In this document: piece after piece, positions 27,743 to 35,484 of the stretch
How the letters are laid out: the number at the start of each line of letters is the position of its first letter
How positions within the stretch are numbered: the first letter of the stretch is position 1
Source: JANNRA01 sp031401035
GTDB taxonomy: Bacteria > Desulfobacterota > Binatia > HRBIN30 > CADEER01
DNA length: 62,577 nt
Reading direction: 5' to 3'
Assembly (NCBI GenBank): GCA_031401035.1
Contig: JANNRA010000018.1
Span: 1 to 62,577, forward strand
Program-made: the position numbers and the translations under genes
The notes under the pieces: generated by a model
The model's database searches: none
What the model was told of the DNA's origin: nothing
The model's input: only the letters and a program-made list of their open reading frames with translations

Positions 27743-30272
27743 TGACGAGCCGCCCGGGGACGACGATCACCTTGCGTGGCGTCTTGCCGTCGAGCGCCCG
27801 ACGGACCCCCTCGGCGGCAAGCGCCAGGCGCTCGATCGTCGCGGTATCCGCGTCGCGCGGCACCGTGATCGCGTCACGACGCTTGCCGTTCACCTGCACC
27901 GGCAGCTCGACCGCAGCGTCAACGCCGAGGGTCTCGTCGTGCGCCGGCCAGGGCGCTTCGGCGATGAGCGTCGTCGCACCGAGGCGCGCCCACAACTCTT
28001 CGCCGAGGTGCGGCGCATAGGGCGCCAGCAGGCAGAGGAAGTCGGCGACGATGGCGCGTGGCAGCGTCGCGCTGCCGGTCGCTTCGTTGACGAAGATCAT
28101 CATCTGCGCGATGGCCGTGTTAAAGCGCAGTGCCTCGGTATCGTCGCGTACCTTCTTGATAGTCTGATGGAGGAGGCGGCGTAAGGCCGGCTCAGACTCC
28201 GGCTCCGCCGCGGTGAGACGTAACGACAGACTGCCGTCGCGTTCGTCGACGACCAGCCGCCAGACGCGCTGCAGAAAACGCGAGACGCCCTCGACACCGG
28301 CCATTTGCCACGGCTTCACCTGGTCGAGCGGCCCCATGAAGAGTTCGTACAGCCGCATCGCGTCGGCGCCGTGTTGGTCGATCACCTCATCGGGGCTGAC
28401 GACGTTGAGGCGCGACTTCGACATTTTCTCAATCTGCGACGTGAGTCGCTCGCCGCTCGCCGCCACCGTTGACACCCCGTCCCGGGTCACGACGTCAGAC
28501 GGGTGGTAGTACTTCCCGCGCGCGTCCTGGAAACTGTAGGCGAGAATCATCCCCTGGTTGAACAGGCGCTGAAACGGCTCGATCGTGTGCACCAGGCCGC
28601 AGTCGTAGAGCACCTTGTGCCAGAAGCGCGCATAGAGGAGGTGCAGCACGGCGTGCTCGACGCCGCCGACGTAGAGATCGACCGGCATCCAGTAGCGCTC
28701 CGCCGCCGCCGTCCAGGGCTCCGCTGCATTCTGGGGGTCGAGGAAGCGCAGGTAGTACCAGCAGGACCCAGCCCACTGCGGCATGGTGTTCGTTTCGCGC
28801 ACGCCGACGCGGCCATCGGGAAGTGTCACCGCCAGCCAGTCGTCACCGGCGCGCGCGAGCGGCGGCTTGCCGTCGTCGGTCGGCCGGTACTCGTCGATCG
28901 GCGGCAGCGTCACCGGCAGCTGGTCGGTCGGAATCGGTACCGGCGTTCCGTCGTCGAGCCACGCGATCGGGATCGGCTCGCCCCAATACCGCTGGCGGGA
29001 GAAGAGCCAATCGCGCAGTCGGTACTGGATGCGCGCGCTGCCCACCCCGCGCTCCCCGAGCCACTCGATCATGCACGCCTTGGCCGCTGTCACCTCGAGA
29101 CCATCGAGAAACTGGGAGTGGATCAGGTGGCCGTCGCCGAGGTGCGCGGCATCCTCGGTCGGGACCTTGCCGCCCGAAACGACCTCGCGGATCGGGAGAG
29201 CGAAGCGGGTGGCGAACGCGTGATCGCGCTCGTCATGGGCCGGGACGGCCATGATGGCGCCGTGTCCGTAGGTCATCAGGACATAGTCCGCGATCCAGAT
29301 CGGCAGCCGCTCGCCGGTGACGGGATGGATCGCATCGGCACCGGTGTACACGCCCGTCTTCGCCTCGCTCGCTGCGGTGTCAGTTCGCGCAGCAGCCACG
29401 CCAACATACGCCTGCACCGCCGCGCGCTGAGTGGCGCTGGTGATCGAATCGACCAGCGGGTGCTCCGGCGCCAGGACGCAATAGGTGCAGCCGAACAACG
29501 TGTCGGGGCGTGTCGTGAAGACCGGGAACGCGCAGCCATGGTCGGCGACGGCGAAGCTGATCTCGGCACCCACCGACTTGCCGATCCAGTTGCGCTGCAT
29601 GTCCTTGACGCCCTCGGGCCAGTCGAGCCCGTCGAGGTCGGCCAGCAGCCGTTCGGCATACGCGGTGATGCGCAACATCCACTGCTGCATGGTGCGGCGC
29701 TCGACCACGTCGCCCGTTTCGACATAGCGACCGTCCTTGATCTCCTCATTCGCCAGGACCGTGCCCAGCGCCGGGCACCAGTTGACCGGCATCTCGGCCA
29801 CGTAGGCGAGCCCGCGCTCGAACAGGCGCAAGAAGATCCACTGCGTCCAGCGGTAATAATCGGGTGTCGCGGTGCTGATCTCCCGGCTCCAGTCGTAGCT
29901 GAAGCCGAGGCGTTTTATCTGACGGCGGAAGTTGTCGACGTTGCGCGTCGTAATGGTCGCCGGATGGAGGTTCTCGCGCAGCGCCGCCCGCTCCGCCGGC
30001 AGGCCGAACGCGTCCCAGCCCATCGGGTGCAGGACATTGAAGCCCTGCATGCGCTTCAAGCGCGCCAGGACGTCGGTGCCGGTATACCCCTCCGGGTGCC
30101 CGACGTGCAGGCCGGCGCCGGACGGGTACGGGAACATGTCGAGGATGTAGTACTTCGGGCGCGCCGCGAGGACGGCGGGATCAGTCGGCGTCCGAAAGGT
30201 CTGGCGGTCCTCCCAGACCTGTTGCCAGCGCGGTTCAATCGCGGCCGGGTCGTAGCGCATGGCCGGGCTCAC
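27729..30272 (-). CDS. leuS: Leucyl-tRNA synthetase
   Basis: The 847-residue class I synthetase has the HIGH motif as HVGH (in PYPSGAGLHVGHPEGYT), a CP1 editing domain (~225-420), the KMSKS loop EKMSKSRLNVV and the C-terminal anticodon and tail domains. The GTG at 30272 overlaps the nusB stop by 4 bp; an in-frame ATG four codons later is an alternative. Confidence 0.96.
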   Translation of the reverse strand: MSPAMRYDPAAIEPRWQQVWEDRQTFRTPTDPAVLAARPKYYILDMFPYPSGAGLHVGHPEGYTGTDVLARLKRMQGFNVLHPMGWDAFGLPAERAALRENLHPATITTRNVDNFRRQIKRLGFSYDWSREISTATPDYYRWTQWIFLRLFERGLAYVAEMPVNWCPALGTVLANEEIKDGRYVETGDVVERRTMQQWMLRITAYAERLLADLDGLDWPEGVKDMQRNWIGKSVGAEISFAVADHGCAFPVFTTRPDTLFGCTYCVLAPEHPLVDSITSATQRAAVQAYVGVAAARTDTAASEAKTGVYTGADAIHPVTGERLPIWIADYVLMTYGHGAIMAVPAHDERDHAFATRFALPIREVVSGGKVPTEDAAHLGDGHLIHSQFLDGLEVTAAKACMIEWLGERGVGSARIQYRLRDWLFSRQRYWGEPIPIAWLDDGTPVPIPTDQLPVTLPPIDEYRPTDDGKPPLARAGDDWLAVTLPDGRVGVRETNTMPQWAGSCWYYLRFLDPQNAAEPWTAAAERYWMPVDLYVGGVEHAVLHLLYARFWHKVLYDCGLVHTIEPFQRLFNQGMILAYSFQDARGKYYHPSDVVTRDGVSTVAASGERLTSQIEKMSKSRLNVVSPDEVIDQHGADAMRLYELFMGPLDQVKPWQMAGVEGVSRFLQRVWRLVVDERDGSLSLRLTAAEPESEPALRRLLHQTIKKVRDDTEALRFNTAIAQMMIFVNEATGSATLPRAIVADFLCLLAPYAPHLGEELWARLGATTLIAEAPWPAHDETLGVDAAVELPVQVNGKRRDAITVPRDADTATIERLALAAEGVRRALDGKTPRKVIVVPGRLVNVVA

Positions 30273-30703
30273 TGCTCCCGCGCCGCGGGCTTCTGCCCGC
30301 GGGCCAGGCCAAGCCGGCGCGCGACGGCATCGAGGACGCCGTTGACGAACGCGGCCGACTCCGTCGTGCCGTACTTGCGCGCCACTTCGACGGCTTCGTT
30401 GATGGCAATCTCGATCGGCAGACCGTGCGTCATTTCGTACATCGCGATGCGGATGACGTTGGCGTCGATACGCGCCAGGCGCTCGAGGCGCCAGTGCTCA
30501 GACGCCGCTTCCAGCGTCGCGTCGAGTTCAGCCTGGCCGTCGCGCACGCCGCGGACCAGATCCCACGCGAACGCGCGCGCCTTCGGACTGGTCTCGAAGC
30601 TCTCGGCGAACCCGTGCAGGCCGTGCTCGGACGACTCGCCGCTGATGTCCAGCTGGTAGAGCACCTGCAGGGCGAGTTCACGCCCCTTGCGACGAAGACT
30701 CAT
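30269..30703 (-). CDS. nusB: Transcription antitermination factor NusB
   Basis: The 144-residue all-helical protein starts MSLRRKGRELALQVLYQLD and has AFVNGVLDAVARR near the end. NusB binds boxA RNA with NusE (S10) in rRNA antitermination. The ATG at 30703 is taken because family similarity begins there, 17 bp after ribH. The ribH-nusB adjacency is conserved in many bacteria. Confidence 0.94.
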   Translation of the reverse strand: MSLRRKGRELALQVLYQLDISGESSEHGLHGFAESFETSPKARAFAWDLVRGVRDGQAELDATLEAASEHWRLERLARIDANVIRIAMYEMTHGLPIEIAINEAVEVARKYGTTESAAFVNGVLDAVARRLGLARGQKPAAREQ

Positions 30704-30719
30704 GACGACCTGCCGCGGC

Positions 30720-31187
30720 TCACTCGAACTGCCGCGCCAGGTTCGCCATCTCAATGGCGACCAGGGCGGCATCGTAGCCCTTGTTGCCGTGCGTGCCGCC
30801 GGCCCGCTCGAGCGCCTGTTCCATGGTGTTCGTCGTCAGGACGCCGAGCACCATCGGCAGCCGGTGCGCCACCGACAGGCGGCCGATCTCGGCCACCACC
30901 CACTGCGCGATCACGTCGAAGTGCGGCGTCTCGCCACGCACCACCGCACCCAGGCAGACGACCGCCGCGAGGCGGCGGCTCCGGCCGAACAGATCCGCAA
31001 CTAACGGCAACTCGAAGGCGCCGGGGACGTGCGCCACCTCGATGGCCGCGTCCTCGACACCATGGCGTCGGAGCCCATCGATCGCGCCCTCCAAGAGCCG
31101 TTCAGTGACGACGCTGTTGAAGCGCGACACGACGACGCCCACGCCCAGACGGGCGCCATCGAGCGAGGAGGGGAACTGGCGCGGCAT
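30720..31187 (-). CDS. ribH: 6,7-dimethyl-8-ribityllumazine synthase
   Basis: The 155-residue enzyme condenses the pyrimidine from the RibD/RibA branch with dihydroxybutanone phosphate. Motifs: VVSRFNSVVTERLLEGA, HVPGAFELPLVA, LGAVVRGETPHFDVI, and GVLTTNTMEQALERAGG. It follows ribBA by 1 bp and precedes nusB. Confidence 0.96.
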   Translation of the reverse strand: MPRQFPSSLDGARLGVGVVVSRFNSVVTERLLEGAIDGLRRHGVEDAAIEVAHVPGAFELPLVADLFGRSRRLAAVVCLGAVVRGETPHFDVIAQWVVAEIGRLSVAHRLPMVLGVLTTNTMEQALERAGGTHGNKGYDAALVAIEMANLARQFE

Positions 31188-31188
31188 G

Positions 31189-32397
31189 TCAGCGAACAGT
31201 CAACCCGCTGAACAGATGGCCGAGTTTCTCCTGCTTGGTGCGCAGGTAGCGAATGTTGCCCTGGTGCGGCGGCACTTCGATCGGCTCACGCCCAGTCACC
31301 GTCACGCCGTAGGTCTCCAGACCCTCGATCTTCTTTGGGTTGTTGGTGATCAATCGAATGCTGTTGGCGCCGAGGTCGCGCAGGATCTGCGCGCCGATAC
31401 CGTAGTCGCGTCCATCCTCCTCGAACCCGAGTTCGAGGTTGGCCTCGACCGTATCGCGCCCCTGGTCTTGTAGCGCGTAGGCACGGAGCTTGTTCGCCAG
31501 CCCGATGCCGCGCCCCTCCTGGTGCAGGTAGACCAGGACACCGCGCTTGGCGGCGGCGATCATGACCAGGGAATGGGACAGTTGCTCGCCGCAGTCGCAG
31601 CGCTCCGAGCCGAACACGTCGCCGGTGAGGCACTGGGAATGCAGGCGTGCCAGGACGCCGTCTCGACCTTCGACCGAGCCCTTCACCATGGCGAGGTGTT
31701 CGGAGCCGTCGACCGCGTTGCGGTAGACGACGGCGCGGAAGCGCCCACCGGCGGCGGTGGTGATCGTGCGCTCGGCAACGCGTTCGACCAGCGATTCGGT
31801 GCGCAGTCGGTACGCGACCAGCTCGGGGATACGCACGATCGGCAGCGCGAAGAGGTCCGCCAGCGCCCGCAGATCGTCCTCCGTCGCCAGGCTGCCGTCG
31901 TCAGTGAGGACGGCGCAGACCGCGGCGGCGGGGGTGCATCCTGCCAGCCGGGCAAGATCGACGGCGGCCTCGGTCAACCCGGGCCGCGCCAGCACGCCGC
32001 CAGCGCGGCCGATCATCGGCACCACGTGGCCAGGCATGACGAGGTCGTCGGGTCCGGCGTCGGGTGCCATCGCGGCACGGATGGTGGTCGCGCGGTCGCC
32101 AGCTGAGATCCCGGTGGTGACGCCGCGCCGCGATTCGATCGAGGCGCCGTAGGAGCGGCGCGCGAGCGAAGGGGCATCGGGTGCCATCAGCGGGATGCCG
32201 AGATGGCGCAGACGTTCTTCGGTCATACTGAGGCAGACCAGACCGCGCCCGTGCATGGCCATGAAGTTGACCGCGTCGGGAGTAATGTGATCCGCCGCCA
32301 GACAGAGTTGCGACTCACCCGTATCGGCTGCGGTCAAGATGACCATGCGCCCGGCCGTCAGCGCCGCGAGCGCAACTTCGATCGCCTTAGCGGACAC
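31189..32397 (-). CDS. ribBA: RibBA: intact GTP cyclohydrolase II, degenerate DHBP synthase domain
   Basis: The 402-residue protein has the RibB-then-RibA order. The RibA half (~205-402) is complete: zinc cysteines in SQCLTGDVFGSERCDCG (Cys256, 267, 269), HQEGRGIGL and the DYGIGAQIL loop, so it should convert GTP to the pyrimidine precursor. The RibB half keeps its fold markers (NFMAMHGRGLVCL, RRGVTTGIS), but the acidic ENEGD loop is replaced by a two-residue-shorter TGESQ segment (26-30), the metal-binding GHTE is GLTE (Leu141), and the catalytic CEI glutamate is CAV (Ala162). DHBP synthase activity is therefore doubtful. GTG start, 11-bp overlap with ribD. Confidence 0.9.
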   Translation of the reverse strand: MSAKAIEVALAALTAGRMVILTAADTGESQLCLAADHITPDAVNFMAMHGRGLVCLSMTEERLRHLGIPLMAPDAPSLARRSYGASIESRRGVTTGISAGDRATTIRAAMAPDAGPDDLVMPGHVVPMIGRAGGVLARPGLTEAAVDLARLAGCTPAAAVCAVLTDDGSLATEDDLRALADLFALPIVRIPELVAYRLRTESLVERVAERTITTAAGGRFRAVVYRNAVDGSEHLAMVKGSVEGRDGVLARLHSQCLTGDVFGSERCDCGEQLSHSLVMIAAAKRGVLVYLHQEGRGIGLANKLRAYALQDQGRDTVEANLELGFEEDGRDYGIGAQILRDLGANSIRLITNNPKKIEGLETYGVTVTGREPIEVPPHQGNIRYLRTKQEKLGHLFSGLTVR

Positions 32398-33487
32398 GAC
32401 GCCCCTCCGGCACCGCCTGGACCATCAGATCGCGGCCGATCGACTCCACGCCCACCCAGCGCAGGCGGCGGGCACCAGTCAGGCGCGCAACCCCGAGGGA
32501 GGCGAGCATGGGGCGGCCATCGCCGCCGATCAGGGTGGGGGCGAGAAAGACCAGCAGCCGGTCCACCACCCCGTCATGCAGCGCCGCCGCGGCCAGGGCG
32601 GCGCCGCCTTCGAGCAGCACCGAGGACACGCCGCGTTTCGCCAGGGTGCGCAGCAGCCGCCGCAGCGAGAGCGACCCGGCGCGGCCGGGGAGCGTGAGGA
32701 CCGTCGCGCCACGCGTCCGCAGCGTGGCGAGCTTTCTCCCTGTGGTGATCACGGTGGCAACGACGGTACCCCGCGCCGCCCTGTTTGTCAGCACCCGGGC
32801 AGTCAGGGGGATCCGCAGGCGCCCATCCACGACGACACGGAGCGGGTCTCGGCCGCCGGCCACGCGACAGGTGAGACGCGGGTTGTCTGCGGCAATTGTG
32901 CCCGCGCCGACCATCACGGCGTCCATTTCGTTGCGTAGCTGATGCACCAGCTGACGCGCCGGCGGCCCGGTAATCCAACGTGAGGCGCCGGTGCGGGTGG
33001 CGATGCGGCCGTCGAGCGTCGCCGCGAGTTTGAGCGTCACCAGCGGGCGTCCGGTGCGAGCGACATGGGCGAAGGGGGCGATCAGGTCGGCGCAGGCGGC
33101 GGCTTCGATGCCCTCCACCACCGTCACGCCGGCGCGGCGCAGGCGCGCGGCGCCGCCGCCGCGAACGTGCCGATTCGGATCGCGGGCGCCGAAAACGACA
33201 CGCCGCACCCCGGCCGCCAACACCGCGTCGGCACACGGAGGCGTCCGCCCTTCGTGATTGCACGGCTCGAGGGTCACGTAGAGGGTCGCGCCGCGGGCCT
33301 GTGCGCCCGCCGCCCGCAACGCCGCCGCCTCACCGTGCGGGGCGCCGGCGCGGCGGTGCCAACCGCTGCCGACCACCCGGCCGCCGGCGACGACAACGGC
33401 GCCGACCGGAGGATTGGGACTGGTGCGGCCGACGCCGCGGCGCGCCAGCGCGATCGCACGCCGCATGAAGACTTCGTCGGCGCTCAC
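32387..33487 (-). CDS. ribD: Bifunctional riboflavin deaminase/reductase RibD
   Basis: The 366-residue protein has the N-terminal deaminase with zinc site PHGEAAAL and EPCNHEGRTPPC, and the C-terminal reductase with LKLAATLDGRIA, WITG and LLEGGAALAAA. It performs the second and third steps of the pyrimidine branch of riboflavin synthesis. GTG start overlapping nrdR by 4 bp. Downstream is ribBA directly; no riboflavin synthase (ribE) gene lies between, where it commonly occurs. Confidence 0.95.
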   Translation of the reverse strand: MSADEVFMRRAIALARRGVGRTSPNPPVGAVVVAGGRVVGSGWHRRAGAPHGEAAALRAAGAQARGATLYVTLEPCNHEGRTPPCADAVLAAGVRRVVFGARDPNRHVRGGGAARLRRAGVTVVEGIEAAACADLIAPFAHVARTGRPLVTLKLAATLDGRIATRTGASRWITGPPARQLVHQLRNEMDAVMVGAGTIAADNPRLTCRVAGGRDPLRVVVDGRLRIPLTARVLTNRAARGTVVATVITTGRKLATLRTRGATVLTLPGRAGSLSLRRLLRTLAKRGVSSVLLEGGAALAAAALHDGVVDRLLVFLAPTLIGGDGRPMLASLGVARLTGARRLRWVGVESIGRDLMVQAVPEGRRVR

Positions 33488-33987
33488 GACGACCCAGGCG
33501 TCGGCGGCCCGCCACGGCCGCGGCGCGAGCGTTGCCCTTCCTTCACCAGATCCTGCAGCTCGCGCATGAACTCACCGACGTCCTGAAACGAACGGTAGAC
33601 CGAGGCAAAGCGCACGTAGGCGACCTGATCGAGCTTGTGGAGTTCCCGCATCACCGCCTCGCCGACGACGGAGCTCACCACTTCTTTCTCGCCTCGCTCC
33701 TGCACCAGGCGCTCCACCCGGTCTGCGGCGTGCTCGATAGCGGTCGCGCTCACCGGCCGCTTCTCGCAGGCCTTTTTCAGCCCGGCAACAATCTTGGCGC
33801 GGTCATAGGGTTCCCGCCGTCCCGCTTTCTTCACGACCAGCGGTAGCATCTCCTCGACCCGCTCGTAGGTCGTGAAGCGGCGCCCGCACTTGTGGCATTC
33901 CCGGCGACGGCGGATGGCGCCGTCGTCCTTGGTCAAGCGCGAGTCGATGACCTTATTCTCGAGATCATGGCAGAAGGGGCATTTCAT
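33484..33987 (-). CDS. nrdR: Transcriptional repressor NrdR
   Basis: The 167-residue regulator has an N-terminal zinc ribbon (MKCPFC, then CHKCGRRFTTYER) and an ATP-cone (LVVKKAGRREPYDRAKIVAGLKKACEKRP). NrdR senses ATP/dATP and represses ribonucleotide reductase genes at NrdR boxes. Its stop overlaps the ribD start. The C-terminal ~17 residues are basic and disordered. Confidence 0.96.
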   Translation of the reverse strand: MKCPFCHDLENKVIDSRLTKDDGAIRRRRECHKCGRRFTTYERVEEMLPLVVKKAGRREPYDRAKIVAGLKKACEKRPVSATAIEHAADRVERLVQERGEKEVVSSVVGEAVMRELHKLDQVAYVRFASVYRSFQDVGEFMRELQDLVKEGQRSRRGRGGPPTPGSS

Positions 33988-34037
33988 AGCGGCGGCGGAC
34001 GGTTACCGAAGTTGGAAGGCGGCGGCAACAGCACGCG

Positions 34038-35474
34038 TCACGATCGCGTCCGATCGCCGGGGTTGTTGACCTCGAATAGAACCAGCTGCCGGGCACGGGC
34101 ATCGTCAGACACCGGCAGAGGGTAGCGGCCGGAGAAGCAGGCGTCGCAAAAGCCCGTGCCGTCCCCGTTGGCGAAGGGATACAGGCCCGCCTCACTGAGA
34201 AAACCGAGGCTATCCGCAGTGATGTACTCGCGGATGGCATCCACCGAATGGGCCGAGGCGATCAGCTCGGAGCGCGTCGGCGTATCCACCCCATAGTAGC
34301 AGGGGCCGGTCGTCGGCGGAGAGCTGATTCGCATGTGCACTTCACGGGCGCCAGCGGCGCGCAGCATGGTGACGATTTTGCGGCTGGTAGTGCCGCGCAC
34401 GATCGAGTCGTCGACCACCACGACCCGTTTGCCCTCGAGCACGCCGCGCTGGGCGTTGAGCTTCACCTTGACACCGAAGTGACGGATGGCGTCCTGCGGC
34501 TCGATGAACGTCCGGCCGACGTAGTGGTTGCGGATGAGACCAAAATCGAAGGCCAGCCCAGACTCCTCGGCGAACCCGAGCGCGGCGGGCACCCCCGAGT
34601 CTGGCACCGGCACCACCAGATCGGCCTCGGCGGGCTGCTCGCGGGCGAGTTGGCGACCGAGCGACTTGCGCACTTGGTAGACGTTGCGCCCGAACACGTT
34701 GCTGTCCGGCCGGGCGAAGTAGACGTATTCGAACACGCACCGAGTCGGCGGCGCGCTCGGAAACGGGAACAGGCTGCGCACGCCAGACGCGGACGCGACG
34801 ACGACCTCGCCTGGCAGAACCTCGCGCTCGTAGTCGGCGCCGATGAGGTCGAGCGCACAGGTTTCCGAGGCGAAGACGACTGCGTCGCGGTCGCGCATCC
34901 GCCCCATCACCAACGGCCGGAAGCCGTTCGGATCGCGTACCGCGATCAACTCGTCGTGGCTCTGGAAGAGTAGCGAGTAGGCGCCGCGCACGGCACCGAG
35001 CGCCGCCGCGATGCGATCAACCAGGCTGTCGCCGGTCGCGGTCGCGATCAGGTGGACGATCACCTCGGTGTCCACCGACGACTGGAATATCGCGCCGCGC
35101 GACTCGAGCGCCTCGCGCAGGTCGAGCGCGTTCACCAGGTTGCCGTTGTGAGCCACCGCCAGGCCGCCGCGCGAGAACTCGACCACGAAGGGTTGCGTGT
35201 TCTTCAGGAGCGTGCGCCCGCTGGTGGCATAGCGATTGTGGCCCATAGCGATCGAGCCGGTCAGGCGAACGAGGGTTTCCTGGTTGAAAACGTCGGCGAC
35301 CAGCCCGAGACCACGGTGCGATAGCAGCATGCCCCCATCGGCGGAGACGATACCCGAGCCCTCTTGGCCGCGGTGCTGTTGCGCGTAGAGCCCGAGGTAG
35401 ACGAGGTTGGCCGCCTCGGGGTGGCCGTACACACCCATCAGCGCGCACTCCTCGTGGAAACGGTCCGGCCCCAT
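34038..35474 (-). CDS. purF: Amidophosphoribosyltransferase
   Basis: The 478-residue enzyme makes phosphoribosylamine, the first step of purine synthesis. The N-terminal nucleophile Cys10 (HEECALMGVYG) follows a short propeptide, then HRGQEGSGI; the PRTase half has VVVVDDSIVRGTTSRK. C-terminal CDACFSGRYPLP and a further Cys match the [4Fe-4S], Bacillus-type PurF. It is the last of purSQLF here, 10 bp after purL. Confidence 0.95.
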   Translation of the reverse strand: MGPDRFHEECALMGVYGHPEAANLVYLGLYAQQHRGQEGSGIVSADGGMLLSHRGLGLVADVFNQETLVRLTGSIAMGHNRYATSGRTLLKNTQPFVVEFSRGGLAVAHNGNLVNALDLREALESRGAIFQSSVDTEVIVHLIATATGDSLVDRIAAALGAVRGAYSLLFQSHDELIAVRDPNGFRPLVMGRMRDRDAVVFASETCALDLIGADYEREVLPGEVVVASASGVRSLFPFPSAPPTRCVFEYVYFARPDSNVFGRNVYQVRKSLGRQLAREQPAEADLVVPVPDSGVPAALGFAEESGLAFDFGLIRNHYVGRTFIEPQDAIRHFGVKVKLNAQRGVLEGKRVVVVDDSIVRGTTSRKIVTMLRAAGAREVHMRISSPPTTGPCYYGVDTPTRSELIASAHSVDAIREYITADSLGFLSEAGLYPFANGDGTGFCDACFSGRYPLPVSDDARARQLVLFEVNNPGDRTRS

Positions 35475-35484
35475 CAGCGTTCCG

